Source: Deltaproteobacteria bacterium (GTDB lineage: Bacteria > Desulfobacterota > Desulfobulbia > Desulfobulbales > Desulfocapsaceae). From it: a stretch of DNA of 12,642 bases. The stretch spans positions 1-12,642 of the forward strand of contig JAJYAX010000009.1 in NCBI GenBank assembly GCA_021779275.1, read 5' to 3'. Of this stretch, positions 1 through 7,142 are shown piece by piece (position 1 is the stretch's first letter; each line of letters begins with the position of its first letter). Both the position numbers and the translations under genes were made by a program. The notes below the pieces were generated by a model. It did no database searches, was not told where the DNA came from, and was given only the letters and a program-made list of their open reading frames with translations.

Positions 1-71
1 GGCACGGCCCAGTAGCCGGTGCAGTCTGATAAACATCGTCCAACCTGACACATAGAGGAGCGACCGGAAAG
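1..71 (+). other. Leader upstream of cheR; no gene assigned
   Basis: All three forward frames meet a stop here (TAG at 13-15, TGA at 27-29, TAG at 53-55), so one of them may be the tail of an upstream chemosensory gene, but too little is present to say which. A purine-rich GAGGAG at 55-60 lies 11 bases before the cheR start and probably serves as its ribosome binding site. No promoter was recognised, which fits cheR being inside a longer operon that begins outside the window. Confidence 0.4.
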
Positions 72-920
72 ATGGCGATTTTTTTACCTGCAAAGATGAA
101 GGACAAGGAGTTCCAGCTCTTCAGTTCCTTCATCTATGATCATGTGGGCATCCAGTTGCCGCCGACCAAAAAGACCATGCTTGAGGCGCGTCTGCAAAAG
201 CGCCTCAAGAGCCTGGGTATCCATAGTTTTGAGGCTTACCAGCAATTCATTTTCAGCCAGGAAGGCCAACAGGCCGAACTTGTCCACATGATTGATGTCG
301 TCACCACCAATAAAACGGATTTCTTTCGTGAACCCGGACACTTCGATTATCTTACCCAGAACGCCCTGCCTGAAATCATCCGGTGCCGGGGAAGCCGGTA
401 CTCGGACCCGGTCCGGATCTGGAGCGCCGGGTGTTCCAGCGGTGAGGAGCCCTATACACTGGCCATGGTCCTGTCGGAATCTTCCGCCGGAAACCATGGC
501 TTCCGGTTTTCCATCCTGGCCTCCGACATCAGCACCCGGATTCTCGAAACGGCGAGGACCGCAATCTATCCGGAGGAACATACTGAGGGCATTGCTCTGG
601 ATATCAAGAAAAAATACCTCCTGCGCAGCAGGGAGAGGAGCAGGGCCTTGGTCAGAATCTGCCCGGAAATTCGTTCCAAGGTGGTGTTTCGCAGGATTAA
701 TTTTATGGACAGCCAATTCGGTATTTCCGAGAAAATGGATATTATCTTTTGCCGGAATGTTGTAATCTATTTCGATAAGCTGACCCAGCAGGATCTGATG
801 CGGAAGTTTTACGAGCAGCTGCGGCCAGGGGGGTATCTCTTCCTCGGCCATTCCGAGACCCTGAACGGCATCAACGATGATTTCACATCGGTCAGTTCAA
901 CGGTGTACCAAAAGAGATGA
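72..920 (+). CDS. cheR: CheR, chemoreceptor glutamate methyltransferase
   Basis: Protein of 282 residues, the usual CheR length. CheR uses S-adenosylmethionine to methylate glutamates on chemoreceptor cytoplasmic domains, the adaptation step of chemosensory pathways. The N-terminal helical domain covers about residues 9-85 and ends in the family-typical VTTNKTDFFRE segment. The Rossmann-type methyltransferase domain follows, with the SAM-binding IWSAGCSSGEEPY at 116-128, an acidic ASDIS strand end and the DIIFCRNVVIYFD motif. The C-terminus has the expected GGYLFLGHSE. No tetratricopeptide or other C-terminal extension is present. The stop overlaps the cheD start by 4 bases (ATGA), so translation is probably coupled. 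A later in-frame ATG at 96 is possible, but the first ATG is better placed relative to GAGGAG. It should act with CheB and CheD just downstream on a receptor encoded outside the window. Confidence 0.97.
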   Translation: MAIFLPAKMKDKEFQLFSSFIYDHVGIQLPPTKKTMLEARLQKRLKSLGIHSFEAYQQFIFSQEGQQAELVHMIDVVTTNKTDFFREPGHFDYLTQNALPEIIRCRGSRYSDPVRIWSAGCSSGEEPYTLAMVLSESSAGNHGFRFSILASDISTRILETARTAIYPEEHTEGIALDIKKKYLLRSRERSRALVRICPEIRSKVVFRRINFMDSQFGISEKMDIIFCRNVVIYFDKLTQQDLMRKFYEQLRPGGYLFLGHSETLNGINDDFTSVSSTVYQKR

Positions 921-1429
921 GGGATATCATTGCAGAACATAGCCGCGAGGTCTTCCTCAAACCCGGAGAGATCATTGTCTCCCAAAATCCCATTATGGTG
1001 AACACCATCCTTGGTTCATGCGTGGCCGTCACCATGTATTCACCAGGCAGGAAGGCCGGAGCCATCTGCCATGCCATGCATCCTTCCGATCCCAAGCAGG
1101 AACGGAATTTTCATTATGTTGAGACAGCCATACGTAATATCTACGACAGGATGATAGAATATGGAGGCATGGCCGACCTGGTGGTTAAACTCTTCGGCGG
1201 TGCGCAGGTCCTGGAATTCGGCCTGAATGCCGGCAGCGCCAAGACCATCGGCGAACAAAACATCACCCAGGCCAAAAGGGTCCTGGAAGAGCTTGGCCTG
1301 CCCATCGCCGGTACCGATGTTGGAGGAAACCGGGGGCGGAAGTTGTTTTTCTCCATAAAAACCGGAGATGTTTACGTCCGAAGATTGCGGCTCAGCAAAA
1401 ATATGTACCTTCAGGGGATGCTGCAATGA
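917..1429 (+). CDS. cheD: CheD, chemoreceptor glutamine deamidase
   Basis: Protein of 170 residues, matching the CheD family. CheD hydrolyses selected receptor glutamine side chains to glutamate and in many bacteria also binds CheC or CheY partners. The active-site region is intact: the GSCVAV segment supplies the nucleophilic Cys35, and His52 in the ICHAMHP segment lies 17 residues later, the spacing I recall for the catalytic pair of characterised CheD. The later KLFGGAQV and VGGNRGRKL segments are also family hallmarks. It starts inside the cheR stop (ATGA) and ends with an ATGA overlap into cheB, so the three genes form one translationally coupled block. No cheC is seen in the window, so CheD may act purely as a deamidase here or partner with a CheC elsewhere. 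Confidence 0.96.
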   Translation: MRDIIAEHSREVFLKPGEIIVSQNPIMVNTILGSCVAVTMYSPGRKAGAICHAMHPSDPKQERNFHYVETAIRNIYDRMIEYGGMADLVVKLFGGAQVLEFGLNAGSAKTIGEQNITQAKRVLEELGLPIAGTDVGGNRGRKLFFSIKTGDVYVRRLRLSKNMYLQGMLQ

Positions 1430-2502
1430 GCAAAATCAAGGTGCTTATCGTCGATGATTCGGCGCTGGTGCGGCAGACGCTCTGCGATATCCTGAATTCC
1501 GATTCCGAAATCGAGGTTGTGGGCACGGCGGCGGACCCCTTCCTGGCGGCGGAACGGCTGCGAACGGTGGTCCCCGACGTCATCACCCTGGATATCGAGA
1601 TGCCGCGCATGGATGGGCTGACCTTCCTGCAGAAGATTATGAGCCAGCATCCCCTGCCGGTGGTGATGTGTTCGAGCCTGGCGGAGATGGGCGGCGAATC
1701 GGCCCTGAAGGCCCTGGAGTATGGGGCGGTGGATATCATCACCAAACCCCGGATGGGCACCAAGCAGTTCATTGAAGAGTCCCGGGTGATGATCTGCGAT
1801 GTGATCAAGGGGGCGGCCGCAACCCGTCCCGGCCATCGGCGGACGCCTGCCCGCAGCACCATGAAGGAGATTTCGCCTAAATATTCGGCCGACGTGATCA
1901 TGGATAAACCCAACTCCAAGGCCATGATCCAGACCACCGAGAAGGTCGTTGTCGTCGGGGCCTCGACGGGCGGCACCGAGGCGCTCAGGGTCTTTCTGGA
2001 GATGTTCCCCGAGGATGCGCCGGGGATAGTGATCGTCCAGCACATGCCGGAAAATTTCACCGCCGCCTTCGCCCGACGCCTGGACACGACCTGCCGGATA
2101 ACCGTGAAAGAGGCCCGCGATAACGATACCGTCGTCCGCGGCCGGGCCCTGATCGCCCCGGGAAATCATCACACCCTGCTCAAGCGCAGCGGTGCCCGCT
2201 ATTATGTCGAGGTTAAAGACGGCCCCCTGGTCTCCCGCCACCGCCCGTCGGTGGACGTGCTTTTTCGCTCGGCCGCCCGCTACGGCGGCAAGAATGTGGT
2301 CGGCGTCATCATGACCGGCATGGGGGACGATGGCGCCCGCAGCATGAAGGAGCTGTTCGACGGCGGCGCCATGACCATCGCCCAGGACGAGGCCTCCTGC
2401 GTGGTCTTCGGCATGCCCGCCGAGGCCATCAAACATGGCGGAGTCCATAAGATTATCCCCCTGCAGCTCATTGCCGCCGAGGTCCTGCGATTGTGCGCCT
2501 GA
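1426..2502 (+). CDS. cheB: CheB, chemoreceptor methylesterase with receiver domain
   Basis: Protein of 358 residues with the standard two-domain layout. The N-terminal receiver (about 1-125) has the Asp10-Asp11 acidic pair, phospho-acceptor Asp56 in TLDIEMP, and Lys107 in ITKP. After a linker of about 45 residues comes the methylesterase domain with Ser180 in GASTGG, His206 in VQHMP and Asp302 in TGMGDDGA. The Ser-His and His-Asp distances (26 and 96) equal those of the enterobacterial enzyme (Ser164, His190, Asp286). It removes methyl groups added by CheR and is activated by phosphorylation from CheA. An AGGGG about 8 bases before the start gives a good ribosome binding site. The catalytic set is complete, so this should be an active enzyme. 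No CheA is in the window; it is expected upstream. Confidence 0.97.
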   Translation: MSKIKVLIVDDSALVRQTLCDILNSDSEIEVVGTAADPFLAAERLRTVVPDVITLDIEMPRMDGLTFLQKIMSQHPLPVVMCSSLAEMGGESALKALEYGAVDIITKPRMGTKQFIEESRVMICDVIKGAAATRPGHRRTPARSTMKEISPKYSADVIMDKPNSKAMIQTTEKVVVVGASTGGTEALRVFLEMFPEDAPGIVIVQHMPENFTAAFARRLDTTCRITVKEARDNDTVVRGRALIAPGNHHTLLKRSGARYYVEVKDGPLVSRHRPSVDVLFRSAARYGGKNVVGVIMTGMGDDGARSMKELFDGGAMTIAQDEASCVVFGMPAEAIKHGGVHKIIPLQLIAAEVLRLCA

Positions 2503-3359
2503 TGGAATCGCCAGCCCAACATCGGCTCTTTCGGTCCTGTGAGATTCTCTTCGGCTCCGAACTGACCATCTCCGGAGAATTCCTTGACTATCTGCAGCTC
2601 GGCGGCCTGAAGACCGCCTATCGGAAGCGGGCCATGGAGACCCATCCGGATAGACGTGCCGTGCAGGTGGCGAGACAGGGGCATTCTTTCTTTACGGTTC
2701 AGGCGGCCTATGAGGATCTGCTCGATTTCCTGAAGACCAGGGACAAGACCGGCGGGAGAGGTTTTTCCGGCCGGCCGGAAGCGGCTGCCTCCGCCCCGGA
2801 CCAAGGCCCCCCTGCCCCGGCAGGAGGGGAGCGGAGTTCCGGCAATGGTCCCCGGCAACGGCCGTTTGCCCGGCAGACGATCAAACCGATCATCCTCCCC
2901 GATGAGGCGGGCCGGGGCGCGGTCTATGCCAATACCGACAGCCTCTACCGGGGAGCCCTGCCGCAGAGGTCTCTGCTCTTCGGCCATTTCCTCTATTATT
3001 CAGGTCTTTCCAACTGGCGGACCATTGCCCGCGTTCTTATCTGGCAGAGGATGGAAAGGCCGCGACTCGGTGAACTGGGCCTAAGCAACGGTTATTTCAG
3101 CCAGGAAGACATCGCCAGAATCCTGCGGAGCAAGGCGCCCCTGCAGCCCTTCGGCCAGACGGCCCGGCGGCTGGGGATGGTCACCGACACTCAACTCAAG
3201 GCCCTGGTTGCGCGGCAGCGACGCCTGCAGAAAAAATTCGGGACGATCCTGGTTGAGAAAAACCTCGTCAATCATCATGAACTCAGCGAACTGCTCTTCC
3301 AATTCGAACACCATAATGCCGGCATCCGCCGGCAGTCAGAGCCGACATCACGGCCATGA
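2493..3359 (+). CDS. J-domain protein with C-terminal helical repeats, in chemosensory operon
   Basis: Protein of 288 residues from the GTG at 2493, which has GAGGT 9 bases upstream. An in-frame ATG at 2502 overlaps the cheB stop (TGATG) and would give 285 residues; the choice is open. The N-terminal part (about 13-85) is a J-domain: helix II-like AYRKRAMET, the diagnostic His51-Pro52-Asp53, then a helix III-like [16 protein letters not shown]-domains stimulate the ATPase of a DnaK-type chaperone. Residues about 86-148 form a Gly/Pro/Ala-rich linker. Residues about 150-285 are helical and contain two similar units, one around [20 protein letters not shown] and one around [20 protein letters not shown]. 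These resemble the N-terminal repeats of GspE/MshE-type ATPases, though this similarity is by eye. There is no zinc finger or DnaJ C-terminal domain, so it is not DnaJ. Its client is unknown; operon position suggests a chemosensory or motility component. Confidence 0.85.
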   Translation: MRLMESPAQHRLFRSCEILFGSELTISGEFLDYLQLGGLKTAYRKRAMETHPDRRAVQVARQGHSFFTVQAAYEDLLDFLKTRDKTGGRGFSGRPEAAASAPDQGPPAPAGGERSSGNGPRQRPFARQTIKPIILPDEAGRGAVYANTDSLYRGALPQRSLLFGHFLYYSGLSNWRTIARVLIWQRMERPRLGELGLSNGYFSQEDIARILRSKAPLQPFGQTARRLGMVTDTQLKALVARQRRLQKKFGTILVEKNLVNHHELSELLFQFEHHNAGIRRQSEPTSRP

Positions 3360-3380
3360 AGGTACTCAAGGAAACAGCCA

Positions 3381-3746
3381 ATGAAGAACATCCTCGTTAT
3401 AGACGACAATGAACAGATCCTGAAAATGATGTGCGGCCTCCTGCAGCGTTCAGGGCATACGGTCTTCTCGGCAATCAATGGTGCGCAGGGGCTGAAGACT
3501 TATTACACTCATACCCCCGACCTGGTGATAACCGATCTCATCATGCCGGAGAAGGAAGGGTTGGAGGTCATTATGGAACTGACCAGACAAGAGCGGAGAC
3601 CGAAGATCATCGCCATCTCCGGAGGGGGGAGAATGGGGCCGCAGTCCTATCTGCCCATGGCGGATTTGCTGGGAGCGGACCATGTCCTGCAAAAACCTTT
3701 TCACCCGGCTGAATTCATGGATTGCGTTGAAAGATTATTGGCCTGA
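3381..3746 (+). CDS. Single-domain response regulator (CheY-like receiver)
   Basis: Protein of 121 residues made of one receiver domain and nothing else. Conserved positions are Asp8-Asp9, phospho-acceptor Asp52 in VITDLIMP, Ser80 in AISGG and Lys105 in LQKP. It is therefore expected to be phosphorylated, either by a CheA upstream or by the histidine kinase encoded next. It has no output domain and would act by protein contact. A good ribosome binding site (AAGGAAA) lies just before the start, 21 bases after the J-domain gene. The long Gly-rich loop after Ser80 (GGGRMGPQSY) is unlike classical CheY, so a flagellar-switch role should not be assumed. It may relay phosphate inside this cluster toward the sigma54 activator. 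Confidence 0.9.
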   Translation: MKNILVIDDNEQILKMMCGLLQRSGHTVFSAINGAQGLKTYYTHTPDLVITDLIMPEKEGLEVIMELTRQERRPKIIAISGGGRMGPQSYLPMADLLGADHVLQKPFHPAEFMDCVERLLA

Positions 3747-3759
3747 GACCGTGAAGACT

Positions 3760-4926
3760 ATGGAGATCTCCGCTGCCGCCAGACTTTCTCCCGAACATCT
3801 GCGGGACCTGCTGCTGCAGCATAAATATCTGGCCGCGGTAAGAAGGGTGGCGCGGGGTGTCGCCCATGGCTACAACAACATCTTTACCGGCCTGAGCGGT
3901 CAGATCACCATGCTCCAGCAGGAGAGCGCCGTCCTGACCGATCTCTCATCCAAACGCAATGAGCTGGTGGGCGATCTGCTTAAGCGCGGGATTGAACAGA
4001 CGGCAATCCTCTCCGGGATTGCCCGGGAGGCGGATACCGACAGCCGCAGCCACCACCCGCTGGTCCCGGCGGCCAAGGCCCTTGAGTTGCTGAACTGTAT
4101 CTCCCGCGTGCACCGGTTTGAACTGCTCTCCAGGATACAGCAGGAGAAGTTAGTCTGCAATCCCCGAGATATCGTGCTGTTGTTGTTCTATCTCGGCGAA
4201 AACTGTGTCGATGCGACCCCGGAAGGCGGGTGTGTTGTTCTCGAAGTCTGCCGCGAAGAGACAGCAGCCGGACCGGCTCCGGAATTGGCCTTCCGGTTTC
4301 GTGATCGCGGCCCCGGCCTGCCGGAGGGTATCCGGGCCAGACTGGGTGAGCCCTTTGTGACCGGCGGAGACCCTTCTCCGAACCGGGGGCTCGGACTCTA
4401 TTCGGCCTTGATCCTGGCCGGCCGGAATAAGGGGCGCATTGCGTATTCCAGGAGTACGGCGGATGAAACAGTGACCGGCGTCATCTTCCCGCTGGCGGCG
4501 GAAGAGGCCAGGGCCAGGCCGTCAGAACCCGATACCGCCGAAAAAGAGCGCCGCACCAAAAACGAACTGATCAAGCAGTGTTTTCTGGTGGTGGAAGATG
4601 ATGAGGCCATGCGCACCCTGCTGCTCAACAGACTGCAGCGCAGGGGGCATATGGTCTTCTGTGTGCATACCTGCGCCGAGGCCATGGAAGAGTATGCCCT
4701 TCTCCATGAAATAATCACGACGGTCCTGATGGATGTTGGCCTGCAGGACGCCAGCGGCTACGAATGCTCCCGGAAAATAGCAGCCATCAACCCGCGGGCC
4801 CGGATCATCTTCATGTCCGGTGAGGAGGCTGCGATTCCGAAGAAAATTACCGGAAACCCGGTTTTTCTGCAGAAACCCTTCACCCTGGATCAACTGGAAA
4901 AAGCGGTGCGCGATGTCCATCTATAA
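3760..4926 (+). CDS. Soluble hybrid histidine kinase (kinase core plus C-terminal receiver)
   Basis: Protein of 388 residues from the ATG at 3760. A GTG at 3751 is an alternative; an earlier in-frame ATG at 3682 would overlap the previous gene by 65 bases and is unlikely. The H box is VARGVAHGYNN with His36. The ATPase domain shows an N box with Asn148, a G1 box DRGPGL starting at Asp182, and a G2-type RGLGL. A receiver follows (about 274-388) with Asp280-Asp281, phospho-acceptor Asp325 in LMDVGL and Lys372 in LQKP. No signal peptide, membrane helix, PAS or GAF domain is present, and only 35 residues precede the histidine, so input must come from a partner. The residue after His36 is Gly where Glu or Asp is usual. 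It overlaps the next gene by 14 bases, suggesting that the downstream activator is its partner. Confidence 0.88.
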   Translation: MEISAAARLSPEHLRDLLLQHKYLAAVRRVARGVAHGYNNIFTGLSGQITMLQQESAVLTDLSSKRNELVGDLLKRGIEQTAILSGIAREADTDSRSHHPLVPAAKALELLNCISRVHRFELLSRIQQEKLVCNPRDIVLLLFYLGENCVDATPEGGCVVLEVCREETAAGPAPELAFRFRDRGPGLPEGIRARLGEPFVTGGDPSPNRGLGLYSALILAGRNKGRIAYSRSTADETVTGVIFPLAAEEARARPSEPDTAEKERRTKNELIKQCFLVVEDDEAMRTLLLNRLQRRGHMVFCVHTCAEAMEEYALLHEIITTVLMDVGLQDASGYECSRKIAAINPRARIIFMSGEEAAIPKKITGNPVFLQKPFTLDQLEKAVRDVHL

Positions 4927-6310
4927 AGCACGAGCAGTAAAAAACACCAGGGTTCTGATCGTTGACGATGAACCGAGCATTGTCGATTTCATCGACACGA
5001 CACTCGGCGAAAACGGCTATGAGGTCGAGGCCTATATCGATCCGAGGGAGGCCCTGAAAAACATCAGGGGCAAAGCCTTTGATCTGGCGATAGTCGACAT
5101 CAACATGCCGGATATCAATGGTGTTGAATTTTCCAGACGCCTGACGGAAATCTCCTCCGGTACCGAAATCGTCATCATCACCGGCGTCCCTGATGAGCAG
5201 AACCTCGACCCCTGTCTGCGCATGGGACTGACCCACTTCCTGTTCAAGCCCTTCAATGAGTCCCAGCTGGTCTATTCGATTTACGCGGCCCTGCATTTCA
5301 AACGTCTGAGAAACGCCTATGTCACCGCCGCCTCCACGGAGAGAAAAGGCAGCGGCCTTGTCGGTGTCTCCATGTCCACCCGCGATATCCGGGAGGAGAT
5401 ACTCTCCATCGCCAATCTGGATATGCCTGTGCTTATTCTCGGCAGATCAGGGACCGGCAAGGAGATCATTGCCCGGGATATTCACAGCAACAGCAACCGC
5501 AACCGCAACGTCTTCATGCCTGTCAACTGCGCCGTCCTCGGCAGTCTGGCTGAAACGGAGCTGTTCGGACATGCCAGCGGCGCTTTTACCGGGGCGATCA
5601 AAAGCACCAAGGGCTATGTCGGTTCGGCCGATGGCGGCACCTTGTTTTTTGATGAGGTCGGTGAGCTGCCGCTGGAGGTGCAGGCTAAACTCTTACGCTT
5701 TCTTGATGATGGAGAGTATTGCCGGGTCGGTGAGGCGAAGATCCTGAAGGTCAATGCCAGGATCCTGGCCGCAACCAATAAGGACCTGCAGCAGATGTGC
5801 CGGGAGGGGAGGTTCCGCGACGATCTCTATTACAGGCTGTCCGCCTCCATAATACAGACGACGCCGCTGGATGAGAGAAAGGCCGATATCCTGCCCTTGA
5901 TCTGGCATTTTCTGGATCTCTTCGGGACGGCCAAGAACATCACCTACGAGATTTCCGCCGATGCCGCCTCGCTGTTGATCGAGAAGGACTGGCCCGGAAA
6001 CGTCAGGCAACTCAAGCAGACACTCTATAAGATCTCCCAGATGGCCACCAGCAGGAAGATCTCTCCGGCGGATGTCCGCCGGGTCATGGGCGACAGCGAG
6101 GGGGTGACCATGCTGACCTATAAGCAGGCCAAGGACCAGATCCTGGATCAGTTTGACCGGGACTATCTGTTGAGAATCCTCAACCTGTCCCAGGGCAGTC
6201 TGCAGCAGGCCCTGGGGCTCTCCGGCATGCATAAGAAAAATTTCTATACCAAGATCAAGGAGCTGGGACTGGCAATGAAGGACTTCTCCAACATACAGAA
6301 ACGCGGCTGA
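4913..6310 (+). CDS. Sigma54-dependent response regulator (NtrC/AtoC type)
   Basis: Protein of 465 residues from the ATG at 4913; an earlier ATG at 4820 would run 107 bases into the kinase gene and adds no family sequence. The receiver (about 12-128) has Asp18-Asp19, phospho-acceptor Asp62 in IVDINMP, Thr90 in IITG and Lys112 in FKPF. The AAA+ domain has Walker A GRSGTGKE at 177-184, the sigma54-contacting GAFTGA at 223-228, Walker B GTLFFDE at 242-248 and a typical FRDDLYYRL arginine-finger region. The C-terminus (about 412-465) holds a Fis-type helix-turn-helix ending in FYTKIKELGL. The protein should bind an upstream enhancer, hydrolyse ATP and open sigma54 promoters when phosphorylated. 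The neighbouring kinase is the likely donor, and the sigma54 promoter at 6453-6468, just downstream of this gene, is the likely nearby target. Confidence 0.95.
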   Translation: MSIYKARAVKNTRVLIVDDEPSIVDFIDTTLGENGYEVEAYIDPREALKNIRGKAFDLAIVDINMPDINGVEFSRRLTEISSGTEIVIITGVPDEQNLDPCLRMGLTHFLFKPFNESQLVYSIYAALHFKRLRNAYVTAASTERKGSGLVGVSMSTRDIREEILSIANLDMPVLILGRSGTGKEIIARDIHSNSNRNRNVFMPVNCAVLGSLAETELFGHASGAFTGAIKSTKGYVGSADGGTLFFDEVGELPLEVQAKLLRFLDDGEYCRVGEAKILKVNARILAATNKDLQQMCREGRFRDDLYYRLSASIIQTTPLDERKADILPLIWHFLDLFGTAKNITYEISADAASLLIEKDWPGNVRQLKQTLYKISQMATSRKISPADVRRVMGDSEGVTMLTYKQAKDQILDQFDRDYLLRILNLSQGSLQQALGLSGMHKKNFYTKIKELGLAMKDFSNIQKRG

Positions 6311-6364
6311 AAGCCCCCTGCCGGTCCCGGAGGCGGTGAAATTACCTCCTCCGGCCCTCCCCTT

Positions 6365-6399
6365 CTGCGGCGGACCAAGGAAACCTCTGGCCGCTGCAG
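6365..6399. promoter_or_regulatory. Imperfect dyad, candidate enhancer for the sigma54 activator
   Basis: Two 16-base arms (6365-6380 and 6384-6399) are inverted copies matching at 12 of 16 positions around a central AAA. The centre lies about 97 bases before the predicted sigma54 start site, the usual distance for NtrC-type enhancers, and the dyad is 54 bases after the stop of the activator gene. Binding by that activator is inference. The same sequence could fold as a stem-loop that ends or stabilises the upstream transcript, although no T-run follows directly. Confidence 0.45.
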
Positions 6400-6452
6400 G
6401 AAATATCCTTTTATACCATCATATTAGCAACTGAAGTCTTTTCATTTTCTCT

Positions 6453-6468
6453 TGGTACGTGTTTTGCA
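6453..6468 (+). promoter_or_regulatory. Sigma54 (-24/-12) promoter
   Basis: The sequence TTGGTACG, four bases, then TTGCA matches the sigma54 consensus TGGCACG-N4-TTGCW at all but one core position (T for C in the -24 element). The GG (6454-6455) and GC (6466-6467) dinucleotides are separated by exactly 10 bases, the spacing that defines this promoter class. Transcription should begin near 6479. It sits upstream of the receiver-like gene at 6535 and downstream of a sigma54 activator gene, so context supports the call. Confidence 0.85.
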
Positions 6469-6534
6469 ATGAACACTGCATCCGAACAAACGGGGCATCC
6501 GGAACGGCCGGACACTCAAAGGGAAGGGATCGCC

Positions 6535-6924
6535 ATGCCAAATGTTTTGCTGATTCAAGATGAGAGAAGCGCCATGCTCACGGTTCAACAGGTCTTGTCC
6601 GCGAGAGGGATATCCTGCACCTGCCTGGACCTGGAAGAATTCCAGCCCGAGTCTCTCCTGTCTGAAGCGTTTGATCTGATAATCTTTGAGATCTCCGGTG
6701 AAAACAGGGTCTGCATGGTTATCCTGCAGCGGTTGGAGATGTGGTCCGCCGTTTCAGGTATGGAACATCCCCCGGTTATTGTCGTCACGGAGAAGACCTC
6801 CGATACCATTGAGACGGCCATCCGCACATCCAAGGTTAATTTCTATTTTGTCAAACCCTTAGCCCAAGACGAGCTGGCCTTTGCCATCGAGCAATCCTTG
6901 TCGCCCCACGCCTCCCAGCTCTGA
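6535..6924 (+). CDS. Receiver-like protein with Glu in place of the phospho-acceptor Asp
   Basis: Protein of 129 residues with a receiver fold pattern and no output domain. The start is set at 6535 for two reasons: a strong GAAGGGA ribosome binding site lies about 6 bases upstream, and the in-frame ATG at 6469 falls between the -12 element and the predicted transcription start. Position 52, where the neighbouring regulator has its Asp, is Glu in LIIFEIS. The acidic pair is Gln8-Asp9. Thr85 in IVVTE and Lys107 in FVKPL are kept. Loss of the acceptor Asp argues against normal phosphorylation, and Glu sometimes mimics the phosphorylated state. It appears to be a single-gene transcript driven by sigma54, and a hairpin follows its stop. 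Its binding partner is unknown. Confidence 0.85.
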   Translation: MPNVLLIQDERSAMLTVQQVLSARGISCTCLDLEEFQPESLLSEAFDLIIFEISGENRVCMVILQRLEMWSAVSGMEHPPVIVVTEKTSDTIETAIRTSKVNFYFVKPLAQDELAFAIEQSLSPHASQL

Positions 6925-6952
6925 ATCCGTCCGGGTTTTAGAGAACGGCAAA

Positions 6953-6983
6953 CATCCGGGGGAGGTAAAAGACTCCCCGGATG
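6953..6983 (+). terminator. Stem-loop after the receiver-like gene, possible terminator
   Basis: CATCCGGGG(G)AG at 6953-6964 pairs with CTCCCCGGATG at 6973-6983 (11 pairs with one bulged G) across an 8-base loop. It begins 28 bases after the stop of the upstream gene. The nearest T-run (6999-7003) is about 15 bases beyond the stem, so this is not a textbook intrinsic terminator; it may instead protect the 3' end of the transcript. Confidence 0.5.
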
Positions 6984-7078
6984 ACGAAGAGCCGAAATTT
7001 TTCTGATAATACTCTGAGATTTAAACAAAAAGTCTGGAAACGATCAGGCTGGTTTTCTAATGACCGCCTGTTTTGAGA

Positions 7079-7112
7079 CGCGGAGGGGAGGTAATCGAAC
7101 CTCCACTCCGCG
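7079..7112 (-). terminator. Long GC-rich stem-loop downstream of glyS, possible terminator
   Basis: Arms at 7079-7092 and 7099-7112 pair at 13 of 14 positions around a 6-base loop, 30 bases beyond the glyS stop in its direction of transcription. No T-run follows on either strand (the - strand continues with TCTCAAAAC), so termination may need Rho, or the structure may mark the processed 3' end. It sits between two converging operons and could serve either. Confidence 0.45.
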
Positions 7113-7142
7113 CCCCGTCCTCAAGCAAGGTTGCCGGATATC

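Noticed and set aside
1..16. GGCACG at the left edge as a second sigma54 promoter
   Set aside because: The -12 position ten bases after GG reads TA, not GC, so the element is incomplete.
1..55. C-terminal end of an upstream gene, such as cheW or a receptor
   Set aside because: At most 17 codons are visible in any frame and none shows a recognisable family ending, so no gene is called.
1411..2448. Long open frame on the - strand opposite cheB
   Set aside because: It is antisense to a complete, motif-verified cheB; its Gly/His/Asp-rich product shows no recognisable domain, as expected for a codon-bias shadow.
6311..6364. CCGGAGG...CCTCCGG inverted repeat after the sigma54 activator gene as a terminator
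   Set aside because: The stem is short with a long loop and no T-run follows; it is weaker than the dyad next to it.
6469..6534. Upstream ATG extending the receiver-like gene by 22 residues
   Set aside because: It lies between the -12 element and the expected transcription start and has no ribosome binding site, while the ATG at 6535 has GAAGGGA just upstream.
7079..7130. Possible tRNA or tRNA remnant on the - strand, suggested by GGTTCGATTACC
   Set aside because: The best pairing gives a 6-base loop closed by T-A, not a 7-base T-loop; no anticodon arm, D arm or separate 5' acceptor strand is found nearby.
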